The translations under genes were made by a program, and so were the position numbers. Positions 8,344 to 18,900 of a stretch of 64,000 bases of DNA are shown piece by piece. Every line of letters begins with the position of its first letter. The first letter of the stretch is position 1. Origin of the DNA: Paenibacillus planticolens (GTDB lineage: Bacteria > Bacillota > Bacilli > Paenibacillales > NBRC-103111). The notes under the pieces were generated by a model that saw only the letters and a program-made list of their open reading frames with translations, made no database searches and was not told where the DNA came from. The stretch lies in assembly GCF_013141725.1 (NCBI RefSeq), contig NZ_WHNZ01000030.1, forward strand, positions 248,001-312,000, in the 5' to 3' direction.

Positions 8344-11300
8344 CTAGCCGAGAATCATTTTTGCGATGATAGCCAAGTCGGCTATGTCAATTTTGCCGTC
8401 GTTGTTCAGGTCGGCCTTCTTATACAGTTGCCAATCCGGATCGTCGGACGTTTTGCCGTAATAGGCTGCCATAATCGCTAAATCTCCGATACTGTAAGTG
8501 TTATCCCCATTCAAATCACCTGGCATTTGCGTGTTCATGGATGCCCGGAAAATTTGCAGCGCGACGTTCAAGTCGGCTGCGGCTTGATCCACTTGGGTTT
8601 GGCTGGCTGCCGCGTTGTCCGCTACGGCTTTGGCGCTATCTATCGCTCTTTGCAGCGCAGCTTTCGATCCGGCCGGATATTGGCCGCTGCCCGTCCCTTC
8701 CACTGCAGCATCGTGCAGGGATTGCGCTTCGGCGATAAGGCCACTCAGCGATGCTTTGTCTACACTGTTGATTTGAATAGCGTGAGTAACGCCAGCTACA
8801 TTAGTTTCCGCACCCTCACCGTCTGCAATAACTACATTGGACAGCGTTATGGCCGTGGATACCGATGCTGCAGCAGGTTTGGCTTTCCATTGCAGGCTAA
8901 GCAATCCGCTCACGAGAGAATCTTTGTGGGCTCCGATACTTGCCGCAAGAATGCGAATTTGACCCGGTTTTTCTTTCTTCTCAATGACGATGAACCCTTC
9001 TTGCAGCGATTTCACGGAGATAAACTCCACAGCAGATGGGTCATACGAGAAGGTCAAGTCTTGGGCATAGATGCTTGGGTTCACGCTGTGCAAATCGTAA
9101 ATAAGCTCAAACGAAGCACCGGAGATGACATGATCAACGCCGGTCAAATACACGGTGTTGCTGTCAGGCGTTTCTTTTATCTTAAAGTCAATCGTATACG
9201 TTTTCTTCGTAGAACCGTCCTCCGCAGTAACCACGATCACGGCTCGGCCCGGCAGGCTTTCCGCCTGAGTCACCTTCAACGTGGCATTCGTATCTGCCGC
9301 CGTTGCAGCAACGGCCGGTACTTGGACTGTCCCTTCCGGGAGTTCCACCGTATACGCTGCAGTATCTTTATTAAATCCGGACAACGGATCCCCATTGATT
9401 GTGATTCCGTTTAAATCCGCATTGTCATTTAAAGGTACTTCGACCTCGCCTAGCGCAGTGACAGTAATGGTAAAAGTTTTCGTCATGCTCCAAGCGCCGC
9501 TGCTGATCTTCGCAGTTAGCACTGTCGTAACATTCGGATCGCCGTAACAAGGCCGCACGATTTTACCATGAAAATCGATCACTTCCGCGTCTGAGCTCGA
9601 CCACGTAATGACCACTTCAGGCATCCCGGGTATGCGGATCGGCAATATCAAATCATGCGAAACTGCATTCGTATTCCCCAAATCAAGGACAGCCGCAGCC
9701 GATATCACTCTTTCCTCATCGGCGCTTAACGCCTTAACCGTGAAGGTAAACGCCTTCGTTACGCTCTCTGATCCTTTGCTTAGTGTCGCGGTGAGCACGA
9801 TGACGGCATCAGGCTGCCCGACGCCAGGGCGATGAACTTGCCCCGTTTCACCGAATACGGCCGGATTCGAACTTGCCCAAACAATCTTCGAACCGAATCG
9901 TCCTGCAGTCGGTAAGTACACATTTTTTGTCACCGTACCGACGCCGCTAAGCTCAAGCTCGGCTTGGTCTGCGGCCAGATCGCCCTTATCTCCTTGGGCA
10001 ACCACAGTGATCGTGAACGTTTTGGTTGCTGCTGCCGATCCGCTCGTGATGTTGGCCGTTAAGGTCACCACAGCGTTCGGCTGACCCGCACCTGGACGAG
10101 ATACATGTCCGGTCTCGTCAACCACAGCAGGATTCGATGAGATCCATGTAATGGTCGATCGATATTTGCCTTTAGTCGACAGTTTCAAATGATCCGCAAC
10201 AGCGCTTGTGTCTCCCAGTTGAAGGGCGCCTTTGTCCAGCTCGACCGCTTCCGCGTCGTCCATCGGGAGCACTTTAACGAGAAACGTCTTCGTCGCGATC
10301 GAATCGCCCTTTCTTATCGCAGCGGTCAGCTGCACCTCGGCACTCGGTTCACCTTGAATAGGTCTTGATACAATCTTACCTGCATCGCTCAATACAAGCG
10401 GATTCGAACTCACCCATGTGATCGTTGTTTGCTGCTCGCCTGCTGCAGGCAGATTCAAATCATGTGAAACTGCGGAAGTATCGCCTAGATTAAGCGCGTC
10501 TTTCGCGGCATTCACTGCTCTTGTATTGATTTCCCCGACAGTCGAATCATGTTCAATGGTTATATCGTCAACAGAACCGCGGAAAAATCCTTGGACTGTC
10601 CCGCTGGCGTCGAATCCGAACAAAATTTTATCAACGAATTTTCCATTCGCTACCTCGCCAATATTGGTCGTGATGAAATTCCATTGATCTTCGACGACAA
10701 AACCGCCTTTCCCTTGGGCATTCGGATGAAGCACAACGCCGTGTTGATCTTTGGCCCCCAAATCATGTAGGTAGGTCCCATCGGTAAACAAAATGTCAAG
10801 AGCCACATATTTGCTTGTCGTTCTCACATAGGTCGACAGAACATCGGACTCCTTCTCTGGAAACACCCAGTAAGAAAGCGTAGTAGAAGGTTTAACTGCA
10901 ATTTCCTTATCGAATATTTGGTTGTAAGCGTAGGATTGATTGGCATTCAAAGCATTTCCGGAAAACTGGAGAGCAGCCGCTCCATTATGGGCGCCGGTTC
11001 CTTTCTTGGACTCCATCCCGCCGATTCCGCAGCAAAACTCTCCGACATTCTTCGTTAACGACAACAGCCGATAGGTATTGTCCGGGCCTGTCGTATCCGT
11101 TGGGGAGATATCCCCCGATTCAAAGCCGGAATCAAAATCAATCGCCGCCTCATATTGATAGTCAGCTTCTCGCATCGCCAGTACATTCACATTAAACTGC
11201 TTGGTTTGTACGGCATTGCCTTTTTTCACCGTCGCCGTCAATGTGAGCCCTGCAGTCGGCTGACCGAGATCCGGACGCTTCACCAATTTGCCCGTGTTGC

Positions 11301-11982
11301 TGAGCACGGCAGGATTCGAACTTGCCCACGTGATCGTCGTGCCTTTTCGATACGTTGTAGGTAGTGACAATCCTTTCGTTAAAGCGCTCGTATCGCCTAA
11401 ATCGAGGGCTGACGCCGCTGACGCTACGGAAGTGCTGTCATCCAGCTCCACCGCGTACAATTTCCAATCGGCTAATTGCGTATTCGTCGACTCGCCGTTG
11501 TTATTCAGTATGAATAAACGGTAATAGCCGTATTCCTTCACTTTGGCGTCTGCAATCGTATACTCTTTGGTTTGGAAACGCGCACTGAAGGTTTGATTGC
11601 TTTGTTCATCCAGCACAGTCCAATTCACGCCATCATTAGAACCTTCAATCCGCCAGTTCTTCGGATCCCTTGTCGGCGCATCGTTGGCTGACACCATGCC
11701 ATACTTTTTGACCGCTTGCGTATCGCCAAAATTGAATTGGATCTGCACCCAAACATTCGTTGTCTGCGCCCCCAGCCACTTCGTATTGGCATTATTATCG
11801 AACAATTTCACGGCTGTTTCACTAGGCGGGTTTTCTTTGCTGAACTTTACGGTCAAATTGTTAGCCAAGGCGACATTGACCAAGTCTCCGGGAGCAGCTT
11901 GCGCCGCTAAAACCGGAAGCAGGACGGCCATCAGCACGCTGCAGATCAGAAGATGCAAAATAGATAAAAGCCTTTTCCTCAT
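8344..11982 (-). CDS. Secreted non-catalytic modular protein: F5/8C, five Ig-like, cohesin, FIVAR, dockerin
   Basis: Encodes 1212 residues; ATG 11982 has AAGGAGGT 8 nt upstream and begins a signal peptide (cleavage near AAQA-AP, residue 30). Order: discoidin-like F5/8C (32-178); Ig-like repeat 1 (185-270, pattern ITWxSSNPAV then GK/HxxxRP); an unrecognised beta-rich module (277-478, DGTYLHDLGAKDQHG); Ig-like repeats 2-5 (485-845); cadherin-like sandwich (852-935); cohesin-like domain (939-1070); FIVAR (1072-1147); type I dockerin (1152-1211) with two calcium loops, DLNGDNTYSIGDLA and DLNNDGKIDIADLA. No glycosidase domain is present. It probably acts as a carbohydrate-binding adaptor or scaffold for the neighbouring mannosidases. 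It is last in the run, and its stem-loop terminator follows. Confidence 0.88.
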   Translation of the reverse strand: MRKRLLSILHLLICSVLMAVLLPVLAAQAAPGDLVNVALANNLTVKFSKENPPSETAVKLFDNNANTKWLGAQTTNVWVQIQFNFGDTQAVKKYGMVSANDAPTRDPKNWRIEGSNDGVNWTVLDEQSNQTFSARFQTKEYTIADAKVKEYGYYRLFILNNNGESTNTQLADWKLYAVELDDSTSVASAASALDLGDTSALTKGLSLPTTYRKGTTITWASSNPAVLSNTGKLVKRPDLGQPTAGLTLTATVKKGNAVQTKQFNVNVLAMREADYQYEAAIDFDSGFESGDISPTDTTGPDNTYRLLSLTKNVGEFCCGIGGMESKKGTGAHNGAAALQFSGNALNANQSYAYNQIFDKEIAVKPSTTLSYWVFPEKESDVLSTYVRTTSKYVALDILFTDGTYLHDLGAKDQHGVVLHPNAQGKGGFVVEDQWNFITTNIGEVANGKFVDKILFGFDASGTVQGFFRGSVDDITIEHDSTVGEINTRAVNAAKDALNLGDTSAVSHDLNLPAAGEQQTTITWVSSNPLVLSDAGKIVSRPIQGEPSAEVQLTAAIRKGDSIATKTFLVKVLPMDDAEAVELDKGALQLGDTSAVADHLKLSTKGKYRSTITWISSNPAVVDETGHVSRPGAGQPNAVVTLTANITSGSAAATKTFTITVVAQGDKGDLAADQAELELSGVGTVTKNVYLPTAGRFGSKIVWASSNPAVFGETGQVHRPGVGQPDAVIVLTATLSKGSESVTKAFTFTVKALSADEERVISAAAVLDLGNTNAVSHDLILPIRIPGMPEVVITWSSSDAEVIDFHGKIVRPCYGDPNVTTVLTAKISSGAWSMTKTFTITVTALGEVEVPLNDNADLNGITINGDPLSGFNKDTAAYTVELPEGTVQVPAVAATAADTNATLKVTQAESLPGRAVIVVTAEDGSTKKTYTIDFKIKETPDSNTVYLTGVDHVISGASFELIYDLHSVNPSIYAQDLTFSYDPSAVEFISVKSLQEGFIVIEKKEKPGQIRILAASIGAHKDSLVSGLLSLQWKAKPAAASVSTAITLSNVVIADGEGAETNVAGVTHAIQINSVDKASLSGLIAEAQSLHDAAVEGTGSGQYPAGSKAALQRAIDSAKAVADNAAASQTQVDQAAADLNVALQIFRASMNTQMPGDLNGDNTYSIGDLAIMAAYYGKTSDDPDWQLYKKADLNNDGKIDIADLAIIAKMILG

Positions 11983-12042
11983 TTTCCAGGAACCTCCTTG
12001 AACAATAGATAACAAGATTTGTACTTCTTCCATAGAGAGGAG

Positions 12043-15000
12043 CTATTCCGGAATCTCAATAAATCTCCAAAGCTGAGCATTATTGTACGCGCTGCTGCCA
12101 GTGATGTTGACAACGCTGCCGTCCGCGGTTCCCGAATTCAAGACATTGAGATACATTTTCTGCTGACTGGCATTAAGGAGTGCTGCATTAGTAACTGTAA
12201 AGGCGTTGGCAAACACATAGTCGATTTTCCATTTCTGATAGCCTAAATTAGTATTCGACTCGATAAGCGTTCTGGTAGAATTGGCGTTGCTGCCACCCGC
12301 AACACTAAGCACCTTGCCGGCAGCCGGGTTCAATAGTTGATAGCCGCCGCCTGCGGCTGGAGTGACCTGCCATTTCTGATTGTCACCGCCGTGATCGGTG
12401 CCCAACTGTTGTTCTCCGGTCGGAGACACTTCGAGCACTTTGCCGCTATTGGCATTGATAATCTTATACTTGGCATTTGATTTTGGCGTTTGGACCATTC
12501 TCCACTTTTGCGCCTCGCTGCTGGCCGCAGCTTCTGTGGTTACAGCTCCGCTTGATGGAGTGACACTCAGCACTTTCTTCGTTTTCGTATTCAATACTTT
12601 GTAGTAACCGTCCTCTGCAGCAACAACGAGCCATTTCTGTTCTTCATTCGTATTCGGTGACTTAACCAGTGGCTGCGTCCCGTCCGAACTGTTCACATCC
12701 AGCGCCTTTCGGGCACTTTCATTGATCAAGGTGTAGTTCGTACATGCAGCACCGTTTAGCGACCATTTTTGATGACTTCCGTCAACATCCGATCCGAGCT
12801 GCACGCTCGCTCCGTCTGAGCTGTTCTCAGCAGGAACCTCCAGCACTTTACCGGTCAACTTATTGACTAATTTGTACGTCCCGTTATCCACAACTTGAGA
12901 GCCGAGATCTCCATTGGAAGGCGGTGCCTGCGGTTCCGGAGGATTCGTTGCCCAGCTTGTATTCGGCGTTGTTCCTAGCGTAAAGTCAAGAACGGCTCCG
13001 TCCTTAATGAGATCATAGGGCAGCCAAGTGCTGTCATAGTTATGGCCATTCAGCTTCAAGCTCTGGATATATTTCGCATCTTCCGAGGCGCCGTTGCCGA
13101 TCAGCTTAATTTGTTTGCAGTCGCCTAAATTGATCGTCGTTTCCTCGAACAGCGGAGCATTCATCGAGAAGCCGCCGATCCCCGGAATGGACGGATACAA
13201 CCCTAGCGCCGCCAATACAAACCATGCTGAGCCCGCCCCCAAATCATTGTTGCCAATCATTCCGGCCGGTCCGTCATGGAACAGCTCTACCATCCCCTTG
13301 CGCACAATTTCCTGCGTTTTCCAAGGCTGTCCGGCAAAGTTGTATGCCCAAGGGATACCGTAGCTCGGTTGGTTGCCCAAGAAGGAATACGGCTGCGTCG
13401 ATCCTGCGTTCAATTTCTGGAAAAAGAAATCGAGTCGCGCCCTTGCTGCCTCCAGGCCGCCCATTTTCTCGAATAATCCCTTGTAGTTAAAAGGAAGCAC
13501 CCATGTGTATTGAGCTGAATTCGCTTCTTGGAAGCCGTGTTCGCTAGCCGGATCGAAGCTGCTCTCGAAATTTCCGTTCGCCAGACGCGGCTGGATATAG
13601 CCGTCTTTGAACGAAAGCATCCAGCTCTGCGAGCGGTTCAAATACGTATTGTATTTCTCATCATCGCCTAGCGCTTTGGCAAACTGAGCGATCGCAAAGT
13701 CCGCATTGTTGTATTCCGGAATATACCCGGTCACCCATCCGCCTCTTTCGATCGGAATGTAGCCAAGCTGCAAATAGTCGGCCAAATTAAACCGGCCATT
13801 CAAGCTGGACGGCGTCGATGCATGGAAATCCATGACCTTCAAAGCTTCTTGCAAATCGAAGTTTCTTGCGCCAAAAGCGTACATGTTGGAGATCGTAATC
13901 GATGCGGGATCGCCGTTCATCACATTCGTTTCGGAATTGGCAATGCTCCATTTCGGCAAAAACCCGTTTCTGCTTTTGGCATCATCCACAAAGGATTGCG
14001 CGATATCTGAGCCTATTTCCGGATATAGAAGCCCGATTAACTGCATCTGCGTCCGATACACGTCCCATCCGGAAAAAGTCGAATAATGCGTGTAACGGCC
14101 TCCGGTATTATAAATCTTTTGATCGAAGCCTCTATAATCGCCGTTGACATCGCTGTACACATTCGGGTGGATCAAAGCATGATACAAAAAGGAGTAGAGC
14201 ATCCGCTTATGTTTGTCAGTGCCGCCGGAAACTTGAATTTTACTGAGCGCCATTTTCCATTTGGCTTGTGCGGATTGTTTGACAGACTCGAAGTTCCAGC
14301 CCGGATTTTCCGTTTTCAAATTCAGCTTGGCATGATCGATATCGGTATAGGAGATAGCAACCTTGACGTACACTTCTTTCTGGTCCGTCGTATCGAATCT
14401 GACATAGCCTCCCACTTTGCGGTTGTTCGGAATTTCCGATGATTCAGATACGTTATCCTTCGTAATCTGCGACCCTTTGTAGGTGCCGACTTCGGTGAAC
14501 GGTTGACTGAACTCAGCCGCAAAATAAACCGTATAATTGTTCGTATTATCAGCTAAAGTACCGCCGCTCCCCTTACTGCCGCAAAATCCGCCGGCATTCA
14601 CATAACCCGTAACCATGGAGCTGTTTTTGTCAATGTTGACGTTAGCATCTCTAACGCCCGTGCCGTTAATGCCCGTATTAATCAGCATCATCGCCTGCGT
14701 GGACGAAGGATAAGTGAATCTGCCGATACTCGTTCTCTCTGTTGCCGTAAATTCGGTTTTTATGTTGTATTTATCCAACAGAACACTGTAATAACCAGGT
14801 ATGGCCGTCTCATTCTCACGTTGAAAAGGTGACGCATAGTCCTCGAAATTCGTTGCCGGCGATTTGCCCATTTTACCTACGACAGGTAAAAACGGGATGT
14901 TCTGCGCAATATCACAGCCGGGCCCGTCAATATGCGTTAAGCTGAATCCTGCGATTGATTTGCGATCGTAATCATATCCCGATCCCAAGGGTGATTTGCC

Positions 15001-15840
15001 CGAGCCAAGGTCGTTATAGCCGGTATCCGGACTCCATTGGATCATACCGAAAGGGACGACCGCACCCGGAAATGTATTTCCTCTGTTGCCCCCGAAGCCG
15101 ACGATGTCCAGCTTATTGTTTTGTGAGCCTAACAACGGATTGGCGTACACGGACGGATCAAATTCGGAGTTTCTAATTTGAATGTCATCGATAAAACCCC
15201 GGTATGTCCCCGCATTGCCGCTTTGTTCGTAAGAAACGAGAATACGTTGAATCGTTTTCCCCGCTGCGGCCGATCCGACATTCGAAGTCACAAAATTCCA
15301 TGTGTCCAAAACTAATTGATCGCCCTTGCCCTGTTCTTCAGGGTGCATAAGAATGCCGTGCTGGTCCACTGCTTGATAGGTGTGCAAATACGTACCATCG
15401 TCAAAAGCAAGATCGACGGCTACATAGGTGCTGTTTTTTCCATGATTTGCCGTGCTGCCGTCCAGCGTTGACTGGCTTTGGGGATAAATCCAGTAGGACA
15501 ATGTCGTATTGGATTTTACAGGAATATTCACCTCAAACACTTTATTGTAAGCGTAGGCCGTACTTGTTCCTGTCGCTTTACCGGCAAAAAGCAGTGCTTT
15601 TTTACCGGATTTGCGCATCTCGCTTGAAATTTGGGATTGGGCTTGACTAACATGATCGCTTGCTTCGGATTCGTCCACCCAATTAGGCTGCATAGCTTCT
15701 TGGCTTTCAAATCCTGCATAGAAGCTTGGCGCTGCAGCATCTGCGATCTGATTGAACGCCGGCGGGATAAACACGATGCCCCACAGCAGCACAAAGCAAA
15801 GCAAAAGACTGAATACTTTCCTCATAGCCTTTCTTTTCAT
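12043..15840 (-). CDS. Secreted GH92 alpha-mannosidase with C-terminal ricin-type lectin domains
   Basis: Encodes 1265 residues; ATG 15840 has GGAGG 8 nt upstream and a signal peptide (to about residue 35). Residues 40-220 are the beta-rich module also found in both neighbours. The GH92 region spans about 233-930: PGAVVPFGMIQWSPDTG at the start of GH92N, SGWDVYRTQ (about 590), QEANSAQYTW (about 770, holding the expected general-acid Glu), and GNNDLGAGSAWFVLAALGLYP (about 860, base/metal region). Family knowledge: GH92 enzymes are calcium-dependent inverting exo-alpha-mannosidases. Residues about 980-1265 are two ricin-type beta-trefoil units (repeated QKW and QLW ends). Unlike its neighbours it lacks dockerin, cohesin and FIVAR. 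A terminator-like hairpin separates it from the upstream gene. Confidence 0.93.
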   Translation of the reverse strand: MKRKAMRKVFSLLLCFVLLWGIVFIPPAFNQIADAAAPSFYAGFESQEAMQPNWVDESEASDHVSQAQSQISSEMRKSGKKALLFAGKATGTSTAYAYNKVFEVNIPVKSNTTLSYWIYPQSQSTLDGSTANHGKNSTYVAVDLAFDDGTYLHTYQAVDQHGILMHPEEQGKGDQLVLDTWNFVTSNVGSAAAGKTIQRILVSYEQSGNAGTYRGFIDDIQIRNSEFDPSVYANPLLGSQNNKLDIVGFGGNRGNTFPGAVVPFGMIQWSPDTGYNDLGSGKSPLGSGYDYDRKSIAGFSLTHIDGPGCDIAQNIPFLPVVGKMGKSPATNFEDYASPFQRENETAIPGYYSVLLDKYNIKTEFTATERTSIGRFTYPSSTQAMMLINTGINGTGVRDANVNIDKNSSMVTGYVNAGGFCGSKGSGGTLADNTNNYTVYFAAEFSQPFTEVGTYKGSQITKDNVSESSEIPNNRKVGGYVRFDTTDQKEVYVKVAISYTDIDHAKLNLKTENPGWNFESVKQSAQAKWKMALSKIQVSGGTDKHKRMLYSFLYHALIHPNVYSDVNGDYRGFDQKIYNTGGRYTHYSTFSGWDVYRTQMQLIGLLYPEIGSDIAQSFVDDAKSRNGFLPKWSIANSETNVMNGDPASITISNMYAFGARNFDLQEALKVMDFHASTPSSLNGRFNLADYLQLGYIPIERGGWVTGYIPEYNNADFAIAQFAKALGDDEKYNTYLNRSQSWMLSFKDGYIQPRLANGNFESSFDPASEHGFQEANSAQYTWVLPFNYKGLFEKMGGLEAARARLDFFFQKLNAGSTQPYSFLGNQPSYGIPWAYNFAGQPWKTQEIVRKGMVELFHDGPAGMIGNNDLGAGSAWFVLAALGLYPSIPGIGGFSMNAPLFEETTINLGDCKQIKLIGNGASEDAKYIQSLKLNGHNYDSTWLPYDLIKDGAVLDFTLGTTPNTSWATNPPEPQAPPSNGDLGSQVVDNGTYKLVNKLTGKVLEVPAENSSDGASVQLGSDVDGSHQKWSLNGAACTNYTLINESARKALDVNSSDGTQPLVKSPNTNEEQKWLVVAAEDGYYKVLNTKTKKVLSVTPSSGAVTTEAAASSEAQKWRMVQTPKSNAKYKIINANSGKVLEVSPTGEQQLGTDHGGDNQKWQVTPAAGGGYQLLNPAAGKVLSVAGGSNANSTRTLIESNTNLGYQKWKIDYVFANAFTVTNAALLNASQQKMYLNVLNSGTADGSVVNITGSSAYNNAQLWRFIEIPE

Positions 15841-15869
15841 CGCGATGACCTCCAAATTTTTTCCATGTG

Positions 15870-15913
15870 AAAAAATCGGGAGGAAGACGTTTGCCGCCCG
15901 CCAACCTCCCGAC
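15870..15913 (-). terminator. Terminator-like hairpin between the two GH92 genes
   Basis: Minus-strand TCGGGAGG pairs with CCTCCCGA and is followed by TTTTTT. It lies 10 bp after the stop of the 15923-21820 gene and only 30 bp before the next start, so it may attenuate rather than fully separate the two genes. Confidence 0.75.
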
Positions 15914-15922
15914 CAGTTGTCA

Positions 15923-18900
15923 TTACTCTAGAATCTTTCTTGCCATGATCGCAAGATCGGTGATATCGATGATGCCATCATTATTCAAATCCGCTTTTTT
16001 GTACAAGTCCCAATTCGGATCTTGCGATGTTTTGCCATAGTAGGCGGCCACAATCGCTAAGTCACCGATACTATACATATCGTCACCGTTCATATCCCCA
16101 GGCATGGAGGTATTCACCGATGCAAGGAAGCTTTGCAGCGCCGAATTCAGATCCGTCACCGCTTGATCTACTTGCGATTGCGTAGCTGCTGCGTTGCCTG
16201 CAATTTGACCGGCAGCGTCGATAGCCGCTTGCAGAATAGCTTTAGCACCTGCAGGATATTGGCCGGTTCGAGTGCCTTCTACGGCTGTATCGTGCTTCGC
16301 TTGCGCTTCTGCGATCAATGCGCTGAGTGCCGTTTTGTCCACGATGCTGATGACGGCATTCTTGAACGTTTGCAGAGCTGAGTTCAGCTGCGCTCTCGCT
16401 TGATCTACTTCCTCTTGCGTAGCTTGCGTATTCGCCGCTACTGCTTTAGCTGCGTCAACAGCCGTTTGCAGAACTGCCTTGGAACCAACAGGATACTGAC
16501 CGAATTTGGTTCCTTCCACAGCTGCGTCATGTACGGCTTGCGCTTCAGTGATCAGACTGTTCAGCGCCGCTTTATCCACAGCTTTAATGGAGATTGTTTT
16601 GGAAATGCCCGGCAATTCAATCTCTTTGCCTTCTCCATCGGCAACAACAAGATGAGAGACAGCGATGGTTCCGGTGGCTCCAAGCTCGGATGCCTTCACT
16701 TTGAAACGAAGCGTCAGCAATGCTCCGTTAGGATGGGCAGCACCCGCTCCAACGTGAACGGCAAGGTATCTGCTTTGACCCGGTACTACCTTCTTATCCA
16801 CGATAACGAAATCGTCTTTCAAAGATTTATCGGCTACCAATTCGAACAGGTTCGAATCATAAGTAAACGTGATATCTTGGCCATACACGCTTTGCGCCAC
16901 TCCGCCTAGCCCGTAGGTCAAATCAAAAGTTTGACCGGCCGTAACGGCTGAGCTGCCGGTTAATAAGGCACTTGGCTCGCTTTTCGCGTGATCGATGGAA
17001 ATATCATCGAAATAGCCGCGTGAATATCCAGTTTTACCCGTGGTGTTAAAGGAAATAAGAATTTTATCTACCGTTTTCCCGGCTGCCACTGCACCGATAT
17101 TGGACGTAACGAAGTTCCATTGATCCGAAATGAGTTTGCCGCCATTTCCTTGCGCCAGCGGATTGAGTCCGACGCCGTTTTGATCGACGGCACCCAGATT
17201 GCGCAGATACGTTCCGTCGGTGAACTGTAAGTCAACCGAGTAATATTGACTTGTCGTTCTTACGTTGCCAGGTAGAACGGTTCCTGCGCTACCTTCCGGA
17301 TTAATCCAATAAGAAAGCACGGTAGAAGGTTTAATGTCGAAATCAACATCAAACATTTGATTATACGCGTAGTTCTCTACGGCATTTGTGGCATTGCCGG
17401 AATACAGGATTGCGCTTGTGCTGCTATTTCGTCCTGGTGTGCCAACCTTTGTCTCAACACCACCGATTCCACAGCAGAACTCGCCAATGTTCTTCGATTC
17501 GATTGTACGGTTTTCCCAAGTCGGCATTACATCGCCCGGTTCGAGCCCCGTTTTGAAGTCAACGCCGGCGCCATAGTTTAGATCCGTATCATTGATGGCA
17601 AGCACCGTTACCGTAATTGTTTTCGTTGCGCTTACACTGCCTTTTTTCACAGTTGCCGTCAACGTTAGGCTTACATTCGGCTGTCCGACATCCGGACGCT
17701 TCACAATTTTCCCTTCGTTAGTAACAACAGCTGGATTGGAGCTTTCCCATGTAATCGTTGTGCCAAATTCGGAATTGCCGTTAGGCAGGATCAACTTTCT
17801 GGTTACAGCGCTAGTGTCACCCAAATCCAGGGCTTTAACGGTCTCAGCAACCGCTGTATCATCGCTCACCGGAGGTGTCGGGTAGCCTATAAGCTCGATT
17901 TCAGCGAATGAAGTGGTGGTGGTTCCCGAATTCTCCGTAACCTCTAGTCGGTAGTATTCGTATTTACCCGGACTTTGTATTGTGAATGGACGGGTATACA
18001 AACGCCAAGCAAAAGTCTCGTTCGTTCTTTGATCTAGTACGGTCCAATTCTTGCCATCATTCGAGCCCTTCAGCATCCAGCTTTTCGCATCGCCTTCCGT
18101 GTTGCCCGAAGTCAGCGTATACATGGCAGCCTGTTTTTTCGAGCCAAGGAATTGATATTGAACCCATGGCGTCTTGCTGTTAAACGTTACCCGGGTATTC
18201 GAGCTGTTATCGAACAGGTTGCCGATTGTGGAGCTGTTTGTGCTATCGGTCGCTTTCGCTAAGCCTTGAGAGACCAATTTATCCGTGAGATCTCTCAGCG
18301 GAGCTGGAACTTCCGAACCTTTGGTAATGGATGACGGCACATCGTTTTCGCCGCTTCCCCATGTCGAAGGATTAGGTCCCATGTCAAAGTCCAACGTAGC
18401 GCCGGCTGCCAGGATCGCATGCGGCAGCGATGTTTGCGTGTAGGCTTCGCCATTCACTTTCAAGCTTTGAACGTACTTGTTCGCCTTGCTGTTGTTAGGC
18501 GCATTGACGACGAGTTTTTTGCCGTTTTCAAGTTGAATGGTCGCTTTTTTGAACAATGGCGCGCCTACGGCATACTCAGGACTGCCCATTTTGAGCGGAT
18601 AGAAGCCTAAAGCTCCGAAGATATACCAAGCGGACATTTCGCCGTTATCTTCATCGCCTGCATAGCCTTGGCCGATTTGGCTGCCGAGGTAAAGGCGGTC
18701 TAAAGCTTCGCGAACTTTCTCCTGTGTTTTCCAAGGCTGCCCTGCGTAATCATACATGTAAATAATATGGTGGGACGGTTGGTTGCTGTGCCCGTACTGG
18801 CCCATTCTTACGTCTCTGGCTTCTGTCATTTCATGGATGACACCGCCATAGGATCCGGCATTTGAGCTGGAAGCAGGTTCCGGTATGCTGAAGAATTGAT

